This document shows positions 7,564 through 12,491 of a stretch of 12,491 nucleotides of DNA, one piece after another. Source of the DNA: Bacillota bacterium (GTDB taxonomy: Bacteria; Bacillota; Clostridia; Lachnospirales; Cellulosilyticaceae); contig JAEXBC010000375.1 in NCBI GenBank assembly GCA_023457875.1, forward strand, positions 1 through 12,491. Direction: 5' to 3'. Position 1 is the first letter of the stretch; the number at the start of each line of letters is the position of its first letter. The notes under the pieces were generated by a model. That model was not told the DNA's origin and did not search any database. It worked only from the letters and a program-made list of their open reading frames with translations. A program made the translations under genes and the position numbers.

Positions 7564-7603
7564 AAAAAATAGATATGCCACTTTGTAAAGCGGCATATCT
7601 ATT
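7564..7603 (-). terminator. Leftward intrinsic terminator downstream of rtcB
   Basis: On the minus strand AATAGATATGCC pairs with GGCATATCTATT (12 bp), with a mismatch and an inner CTT/AAG around a TACA loop. T6 follows at 7569-7564. It lies about 95 nt past the stop of the coding remnant and is the first good terminator after rtcB. It would insulate the jet operon from rtcB transcription. Confidence 0.65.
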
Positions 7604-7698
7604 GATAAAATTTGCATACTCCGTATAATGCGCTGAATGCTTTTAGGGGTTAAAAAATATGTATTAAGTTTGCTAAGCACCATAAACTATTATTCTTC
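7604..7698. other. Short gap with no recognised feature
   Basis: Between the leftward terminator and the remnant stop I see only AT-rich sequence and a weak 8-bp hairpin, AACTATTA/TAATAGTT (7685-7707), that overlaps the stop codon of the remnant and lacks a T-run. An open minus-strand frame of 38 codons from GTG at 7680 has no ribosome binding site and runs into the terminator; I do not call it. Confidence 0.5.
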
Positions 7699-7969
7699 TT
7701 AATAGTTGTCTTGATATTCCCACGGGTCAGTGTTTAGTGTATGAATCATGTCATCGGTTACTTCTTTTACATTTTTCTCTGCTGTTTCCTTATCAGATTC
7801 GTTATTATAGTTATCGGAAATAACCTTCTTTACTACCCTTGGGACCGAATATATACAGGTCTTGGCCTATAAATTTCCCGTATTGTCCATCTTTTACAAA
7901 ATTATAGTCGTACCTCGTGTTTTTTTGTTCCCATTTTTCTGATGATGTATCTTTAGAGTTATTGCTTTT
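7699..7969 (-). pseudogene. Headless, frameshifted coding remnant directly after rtcB
   Basis: After the rtcB stop the same frame stays open for 44 codons with protein-like content (for example YDYNFVKDGQYGKFIGQDLY, then IFGPK). At a GGG run (7836-7838) one extra base shifts the frame; skipping it gives VVKKVISDNYNNESDKETAE and continues about 45 codons to TAA at 7699-7701, ending DPWEYQDNY. The two halves join smoothly into a C-terminus of about 89 residues, so a single-base indel is the simplest reading. No start codon or ribosome binding site exists, so the 5' part is gone, perhaps by a deletion or insertion that placed rtcB there. It is polar, with no membrane segment. I do not recognise the family. 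Confidence 0.6.
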
Positions 7970-9217
7970 TTAAAGCTTATTTTCTTCTCCCTTAATGACC
8001 CCCACAGTTTTTAGCTTTTTTAGTGGGGTGATTAAATCTAACTGATTAGCAATAACGGTATCAATGTCTTTATAAGCAAAACGACATTCCTCTGCTACAT
8101 CCTTTTTATTACTCTTACCTAACACCACTTGTTGATCTTTCAAATCGCACATAACAGTTTCTACAGAATATAACTCTTTTGCTTTGGTTCTTGAGTAGAC
8201 GCGTCCTGCGCCATGAGAACAAGACGTAAAGCTTTCCTCGCTGCCCTTCCCCTCCACAATATAGCTATAAGATCCCATAGCCCCTGGGATAATTCCCTTT
8301 TCTCCTAGCTTAGCACTGATGGCGCCTTTTCGATGTACCCACACATTTTTACCATAATGAAGCTCCATAGCTGCGTAATTATGGTGTACATTCAACTTAT
8401 TCGTATAGATTATTTCCTCATCATAATATTTACCCATAAGCTTAGTAATAGTATCTTGGACACTCTTTAAAATCGTTTCTCGGTTTTCTTGTGCAAAATC
8501 CAGCGCAAGGTTCATGTAGTGAATATAGAGTCTTCCCTCCTCACTCATCACAGGTAAGAAGGCTGGATTAAAGCTTTCTGGAACCTCACTGTACCATTTA
8601 GCATTTAAGTCCTTGGCCACATTGTTGAAGTAGGTTCCAATTTGCATCCCTAGATGTCTGCTTCCTGTATGAATCATAATGCAAAGCATCCCCTCTTCAT
8701 TCTCTTGAAACTCAATAAAATGATTGCCGCCTCCAAGTGTCCCCATTTGGTAAAAAGCATCCTCTATTTGTGGCAGTAAGGTAGGTGCCTTAGCATATTT
8801 TTCTATATCATTCATTGCCTGAGTTAATACCATAGAAGGTTGCACCTTTTTATGGTGATTATGACCTACTGGCACATTACGCTGCACAGCTCCTATGATA
8901 CCTTGAAGGAGGTTGCCACTTCCTGTCTCTATTTCTTTAAGCAGACTGGCTTTTACATTGGTCTCTACAAAAATCATGCCACAGCCAATATCACTTCCTA
9001 CTGCATGAGGTATAATCACCCCGTCTGTAGCAATGACTCCTCCAATTGGCATACCCATTCCTGTATGGGTGTCTGGCATCAGTACTACCCAATTTCTCAC
9101 AAAGGGCAACTGTGCTAAATGATAGGCCTGCTCTAAACAGCTTTCCTCTATATCGTCTTTAGACTCTACCCAAATTTTAATAGGTGTTTTTGTTTTTTCC
9201 TCACAAATAACAAACAT
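7970..9217 (-). CDS. rtcB: RNA-splicing ligase RtcB
   Basis: A 415-residue RtcB ligase, close to the E. coli length (408). RtcB joins RNA ends carrying 2',3'-cyclic phosphate (or 3'-phosphate) to 5'-OH ends, using GTP and manganese. The active site is complete: GSDIGCG with D76 and C79, GGGNHFIEF with H166, MIHTGSRHLG with H183, NVHHNYAAME with H278/H279, and SHGAGR with H335, the expected guanylated histidine. HRKGAI (295-300) and PGAMGSYSY are also family-typical. It should be cytoplasmic. AAGAGGA (9224-9230) lies 6 nt before the ATG. It is divergent from two WYL regulator genes and has no rtcA or archease neighbour in view. A broken coding remnant follows in the same frame, then a leftward terminator. 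Likely roles are repair of tRNA or rRNA cut by toxins or stress nucleases. Confidence 0.95.
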   Translation of the reverse strand: MFVICEEKTKTPIKIWVESKDDIEESCLEQAYHLAQLPFVRNWVVLMPDTHTGMGMPIGGVIATDGVIIPHAVGSDIGCGMIFVETNVKASLLKEIETGSGNLLQGIIGAVQRNVPVGHNHHKKVQPSMVLTQAMNDIEKYAKAPTLLPQIEDAFYQMGTLGGGNHFIEFQENEEGMLCIMIHTGSRHLGMQIGTYFNNVAKDLNAKWYSEVPESFNPAFLPVMSEEGRLYIHYMNLALDFAQENRETILKSVQDTITKLMGKYYDEEIIYTNKLNVHHNYAAMELHYGKNVWVHRKGAISAKLGEKGIIPGAMGSYSYIVEGKGSEESFTSCSHGAGRVYSRTKAKELYSVETVMCDLKDQQVVLGKSNKKDVAEECRFAYKDIDTVIANQLDLITPLKKLKTVGVIKGEENKL

Positions 9218-9246
9218 CTCATTTCCTCTTTTCTTTTTCTATTTGT

Positions 9247-9271
9247 AAATTAATCGTAGCACAGTTAATTT
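9247..9271 (-). promoter_or_regulatory. Candidate rtcB promoter with overlapping inverted repeat (possible operator)
   Basis: AAATTAA (9247-9253) and TTAATTT (9265-9271) form a perfect 7-bp inverted repeat with an 11-nt spacer. Inside it the minus strand reads TGcTACGAT, an extended -10 (TG plus TACGAT, 4 of 6), at 9253-9261, about 36 nt ahead of the rtcB start. A regulator bound to the repeat would cover the core promoter. The neighbouring WYL proteins are the obvious candidates, but nothing in the sequence proves this. Confidence 0.35.
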
Positions 9272-9358
9272 GTATAGTAATGTAAAAAAATTTACGAGAA
9301 TATACCCATTCTACTCCTTTTTCGATAGCATAGAACATAAGCTCTAACCTGGTGTCCA

Positions 9359-9387
9359 TTTAGATTTTCTTTACTTTATGATATGAT
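9359..9387 (+). promoter_or_regulatory. Candidate promoter of the WYL gene pair
   Basis: TTTAGA (9359-9364, 4 of 6), a 17-nt spacer and TATGAT (9382-9387, 5 of 6). It would give a leader of about 27 nt before the ATG at 9421. It is divergent from the rtcB promoter, about 100 bp away. Confidence 0.42.
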
Positions 9388-9420
9388 AAACTAACAGCCA
9401 TCATCTAAAAGGGGGATCAA

Positions 9421-10686
9421 ATGAAACCATTTAATGAACTCATTAAAAACTTTGATAAAATTCGTGACTATCTCAGAGACTTTACCATCTATGGTTACAA
9501 GCAACGAGAAGACTTTGTACATAAAAGTGCCCGTACCTATGACAACGAAAAAAGACGTATTCAAAGTTATCTTGCCCCCTACATTAGTGAGCAAAACTCT
9601 CCAAAAGGGAAACGTATGGGGATTAACTTTGATTACTTAACCATTACTGGCAATCCGCTATATGAAGGCTTTAAAACCAAAAGCTTTACTAAAAATGATA
9701 TCATGCTTCATTTTACCTTATTGGACTTACTCAAAACTTCTCCCAGATTAAGCCTAAATGAAATCTACGAAAGCCTTCTTACGGATTACCTTAGTCAATT
9801 TGATAGCTGTCGGCTGATCGATCAACGGACTCTTCGTATTAAGCTAAACGAATATACTCATAGCGGATTAATTATAGAAGAAAAAGAGGGCAAAACCTTT
9901 TATTATAGCCTCGCACCCAATCCTTTGGATACTTTATCAGACGAAACCAAAGGGAAGTTATTCTATGCCCTATCCTTCTTTCAGAATACAACGCCTCTTG
10001 GTATGCTAGGCCATTTTATATTGGAGCAGAATCAACAAGAGCTTCCCTACTTTGTCTTTTCCAATTTTCACTTTTCTCATACGGTGGATGAACTGCTTTT
10101 ATTTGATTTATTCGAAGCGATCAAAGCGCATAAAATGATAAAAATAATCCACAGTAGCTCCGAAGAAAACATCGTTCTTCCCCTAAAGCTTGTGGACAAT
10201 GTGGAACAAGGTAGGCGTTATGTAATGGTCTATCATTACAAAAGTCGGCTCTATAAATTCTATAGATTAGATCGTTTGTTGGGCGTAGAAGTGCTTGAAA
10301 CTACAGATGAAGACTTTCCACAAAAGCTTCACATCATCAATGTTCTGTTAGATACCACCTGGGGCGTGGCACTAAGTGGCATGGATAAGCCCCACGACTT
10401 AGAGACGTGGCAGCTTACCTTACATATTGAGGAACACACTCAGCAAGCCTTACTTAAAACGATAGAAGCCTCTCACCCAGAAGCTCTACTGCTGCGGGTA
10501 GGAAAGGATACTTTTCTTTATACCCTTTCCATATTAGATGCCAACGAGGCAGTCCCTTGGCTTCGTCAATTTATCGGATGCATCGTTTCTATAAATTGTA
10601 CCAATTCACAAGCTTTAAAACGTTTTATAAATGATATTAAGCTGATGAAATCTTATTATGAGGAGGTAAGTGATGACACCCTTTAG
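9421..10686 (+). CDS. WYL-domain transcriptional regulator, first of a pair
   Basis: A 421-residue protein built as a regulator: an N-terminal basic, helical part (RDFTIYGYKQREDF, then SARTYDNEKRRIQSYL), a winged-helix-like region about 92-165 (NDIMLHFTLLDLL, SLNEIYES, DQRTLRIKLNEYTHSGLI), a WYL domain about 228-292 (LPLKLVDN, GRRYVMVYHY, YKFYRLDRLLGVEV) and a WYL C-terminal extension about 329-410. The eponymous W-Y-L triplet reads R-Y-V here. WYL domains are ligand-sensing modules that in studied cases (PafB, DriD) respond to nucleic acid, especially single-stranded DNA. AGGGGG ends 5 nt before the ATG. It overlaps the next gene by 14 bp and is divergent from rtcB, which suggests it controls rtcB expression. 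The target is inferred. Confidence 0.85.
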   Translation: MKPFNELIKNFDKIRDYLRDFTIYGYKQREDFVHKSARTYDNEKRRIQSYLAPYISEQNSPKGKRMGINFDYLTITGNPLYEGFKTKSFTKNDIMLHFTLLDLLKTSPRLSLNEIYESLLTDYLSQFDSCRLIDQRTLRIKLNEYTHSGLIIEEKEGKTFYYSLAPNPLDTLSDETKGKLFYALSFFQNTTPLGMLGHFILEQNQQELPYFVFSNFHFSHTVDELLLFDLFEAIKAHKMIKIIHSSSEENIVLPLKLVDNVEQGRRYVMVYHYKSRLYKFYRLDRLLGVEVLETTDEDFPQKLHIINVLLDTTWGVALSGMDKPHDLETWQLTLHIEEHTQQALLKTIEASHPEALLLRVGKDTFLYTLSILDANEAVPWLRQFIGCIVSINCTNSQALKRFINDIKLMKSYYEEVSDDTL

Positions 10687-11662
10687 TGAATTGTACTGCA
10701 AATACTATACCTTAATCACTCAAATTCTAAGTCTTGCGCATAATCACTCTGTTGAACTCAATACATTAAGAGCTTTAATTAGCCAAAATGGGTTCTTGGA
10801 GTCTTCAACGTCTTTGCTCCCTAGTCTTATTAGTCAAGAGGAAGACGGCTATCATCTCCTTAAGAAAGATGCTCATGGGTATCATTCCATCCTTCAAAAT
10901 AAGCCCATTAACTTTCTGACTTCCCTAGAGGCGTCTTGGCTAAAAACCTTATTGCAAGACCCTAAAATCCATCTCTTTTTAGAGGACGAGGATTATTATA
11001 CTTTAAAAAAGGCACTCTCTTCTGTACCACCTTTATTTTCTCTAGATATGCTTAGTTTTGCAAGGCAAGGTAACTCTATCTCCTACGAAAAGGATGAGGC
11101 CTATCAAACGCTTTTTAAAAAGCTTACTGCTGCTCTTCAAAACGAAAACCTTCTTCTCTTATCCCTTACTAAAGAGGAAACCGACACTTCCCTCTTAGTG
11201 GCACCCTATAAAATAGAATATGCTATTAGAGAAGATCACTTTAACTTACTGGGCGTTGTCCTTGAAAAAGGAGAGCTTTCTAAGCTAAGACGAATCCCAT
11301 TAACACATATAAAAGAAGTTGTGACCAAAGGCTGCGCCCCTAGCAGAATGGTACTAAACACCTTTACTCAAGCCTATAAATGCAAAGAACCCATTTATTT
11401 TGAACTCAATAATATGCGTTCTGGTTTTGAACGTGCTTTTATGTATCTTTCACCTTATGAACGTATCACGGAATATAATGAGGAAACCCAAACCTGCTTT
11501 GTACAGCTTTATTATTATCCCTTTGATGAAGCGCAACTGATAGATATGTTAATTTCCTTTGGTCCTATTATTAAAATTCTAGGACCGAAGCCTATTAAGG
11601 CTTGCTTTAAAAGTAGAATTGATAATCAATTCAATCTCTTCGCAAACTTTTTTACAAGATAA
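10673..11662 (+). CDS. WYL-domain protein, second of a pair
   Basis: A 329-residue partner of the gene before it. A WYL domain lies at about 155-217 (VAPYKIEYAIREDHFNLLGVV, then LRRIPLTHIKEV) and a C-terminal extension at about 238-315 ending in ISFGPIIKILGP, the usual shape of that domain. The first 120 residues show no convincing helix-turn-helix, so it may act only as a heteromer with the first WYL protein. Both proteins begin M-x-PF-x-EL, a hint of duplication. The start is ATG 10673 with AGGAGG (10661-10666) 6 nt ahead; the in-frame GTG at 10670 is too close. The ribosome binding site lies inside the first gene, so translation is coupled. It ends shortly before a bidirectional terminator. 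Confidence 0.82.
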   Translation: MTPFSELYCKYYTLITQILSLAHNHSVELNTLRALISQNGFLESSTSLLPSLISQEEDGYHLLKKDAHGYHSILQNKPINFLTSLEASWLKTLLQDPKIHLFLEDEDYYTLKKALSSVPPLFSLDMLSFARQGNSISYEKDEAYQTLFKKLTAALQNENLLLLSLTKEETDTSLLVAPYKIEYAIREDHFNLLGVVLEKGELSKLRRIPLTHIKEVVTKGCAPSRMVLNTFTQAYKCKEPIYFELNNMRSGFERAFMYLSPYERITEYNEETQTCFVQLYYYPFDEAQLIDMLISFGPIIKILGPKPIKACFKSRIDNQFNLFANFFTR

Positions 11663-11711
11663 CTCAAGTATTTATGCTATGATGCCTTCAATATTATTTT
11701 AACGGTTGCAG

Positions 11712-11769
11712 TGAAAAAGGGCCTCCCGCAGCCATTTTTTGATAGCTAATGCGACGAGCCCCTTTTTCA
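11712..11769. terminator. Bidirectional terminator between convergent genes
   Basis: TGAAAAAGGG-C-CTC (11712-11725) pairs with GAG-C-CCCTTTTTCA (11756-11769) with one C-C mismatch; an inner CGCA/TGCG stem extends it. The A5 and T5 tracts in the arms give a U-run on either strand. It would end the WYL operon from the left and the surface-protein gene, whose stop is 20 bp to the right. Confidence 0.75.
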
Positions 11770-11788
11770 TTTACGCTTAAATTCACTC

Positions 11789-12491
11789 CTACTTATGTAA
11801 AAACCTTACTTTCCATTTTACAGAATCTGAAGCAACAAATTCATTATTTGACGTGTCACAAATATTATACCTTTGAGTTACATATGTTGTAGGTGAAGTA
11901 TTGTCTGAATTAGCTTCAACCTCTAACCAAACTACGTCATCCTCATCCCCTATCAATCCAATTGCTTTTACAGTATAATCATCAACTGCAAATGAAAGAA
12001 TTGATAATGAACCAAATTCTATCGACTCAGTGAAGTTAATAAATACGTAAGATCTGTCTCCTTTTGATTGCATACCGCTTGCGCTGGTAGTAACATCAGG
12101 AGTTTCATCTTCATCACCCTCGAACTTATACTTTTCTACCTCTGGAGGAGTTTTATCTTCAACGCGTATGATTTGTGATGGTTCTATTTCTGCACCAAAA
12201 ACTGATTTTGATGATGTAGTATCTTTAGTAACTATATCTATTCGTACTTTCCAATTTTTAACATTAGTATATTTAGCGTCCGTATTGATATCTTGATTAA
12301 GAGTTGCTACTATCTCTGTATTTCCATCATCATTCACATCCTGTGATTCTACACTATCTATTTTAAGAGAACCAGGAGTCGTTACATCATCATTTACCAT
12401 TAATTCAACATCAGTATAATCGATTGTATCTAGATCTAGCTCTGTGTCAAATACAATTTTAATCTTATTTGTTGCAATTAAAGCTGCGCTA
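11789..12491 (-). CDS. C-terminal part of an acidic Ig-like surface or S-layer-type protein (truncated by window edge)
   Basis: The frame is open from the right edge to TAG at 11789-11791, 234 residues visible; the ATG at 12400 is internal, because coding-like sequence continues upstream of it. The content is beta-rich, very acidic and almost free of cysteine. The visible start, with NKIKIVFDTELDLDTIDYTDV, looks like a bacterial Ig-like domain of the SbsA type (Big_5). A DKTPPEVEKY linker separates it from a second, similar domain (SYVFINFTESIEF, then VKWKVRFLHK at the end). DVNDDGNTEI resembles a calcium-binding DxNxDG loop. No LPXTG signal or SLH domain is seen at the C-terminus; any anchor or signal peptide would be upstream. 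It is probably secreted or in the S-layer, unrelated to the Wadjet and RtcB modules. The family is inferred from composition and fold pattern. Confidence 0.65.
   Translation of the reverse strand, partial: SAALIATNKIKIVFDTELDLDTIDYTDVELMVNDDVTTPGSLKIDSVESQDVNDDGNTEIVATLNQDINTDAKYTNVKNWKVRIDIVTKDTTSSKSVFGAEIEPSQIIRVEDKTPPEVEKYKFEGDEDETPDVTTSASGMQSKGDRSYVFINFTESIEFGSLSILSFAVDDYTVKAIGLIGDEDDVVWLEVEANSDNTSPTTYVTQRYNICDTSNNEFVASDSVKWKVRFLHK

Noticed and set aside
7357..7603. Possible CRISPR array or tandem repeat cluster
   Set aside because: The repeats are separate inverted repeats with different sequences, not regularly spaced direct repeats.
7425..7628. Plus-strand 67-codon ORF in the rtcB-jetA gap
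   Set aside because: It runs through a terminator, two hairpins and the antisense of the TnpA relic, with no ribosome binding site and no recognisable protein.
8840..9118. Plus-strand 92-codon ORF opposite the rtcB 5' part
   Set aside because: Antisense shadow of conserved RtcB motifs; the rtcB frame is certain.
9391..9640. Short ORFs on both strands over the first WYL gene start
   Set aside because: Out-of-frame readings of a well-supported gene, without ribosome binding sites or family matches.
11712..11769. Possible attachment site or MITE between convergent genes
   Set aside because: A single hairpin with A/T tracts between two convergent stops is fully explained as a bidirectional terminator; no target-site duplication is seen.

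Overview
The window is AT-rich DNA with strong AGGAGG-type ribosome binding sites, short gene spacing and low-GC codon use. Together with an acidic Ig-like cell-surface protein this points to a Firmicute, most likely a member of the Clostridia. The genus cannot be set from the sequence alone.

Minus strand, 1-7296: a type II Wadjet operon in the canonical order jetA (TIGR02677/DUF2397), jetB (TIGR02678/DUF2398), jetC (TIGR02680, SMC-like ATPase) and jetD (TIGR02679, DUF3323 N-terminus). jetD runs off the left edge of the window, so its nuclease half is not visible. The genes are tightly packed: a 2-nt gap, a 23-nt overlap, then a 57-nt gap. That last gap holds a 15-codon ORF with its own ribosome binding site, whose stop overlaps the jetD GTG start. 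The family is known as a MukBEF-like condensin that extrudes and cleaves small circular DNA such as plasmids.

7297-7969: a gene-poor stretch rich in inverted repeats. From left to right it holds the jet promoter inside a perfect TATAAT/ATTATA palindrome, a 14-bp perfect hairpin, a rightward terminator, a 24-codon relic of an IS200-type TnpA transposase, a CCCCCAGT hairpin, a leftward terminator serving the rtcB side, and a frameshifted, headless coding remnant directly after rtcB. A short rightward RNA of about 100 nt divergent from jetA is a reasonable hypothesis.

7970-11662: an RNA-repair module. rtcB (RNA ligase, minus strand) is divergent from two overlapping WYL-domain regulator genes (plus strand). 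The 203-bp divergent region carries a candidate extended -10 promoter and a 7-bp inverted repeat in front of rtcB. The layout suggests the WYL pair controls rtcB, in the position that RtcR occupies in Escherichia coli. This is an inference.

11663-12491: a bidirectional terminator separates the WYL genes from the convergent 3' end of a large secreted or S-layer-like protein with acidic Ig-like domains, which runs off the right edge.

No tRNA, rRNA or CRISPR array was seen. The best candidates for something undescribed are the rtcB-WYL-WYL module, the hairpin RNA candidate at the Wadjet promoter, and the micro-ORF coupled to jetD.
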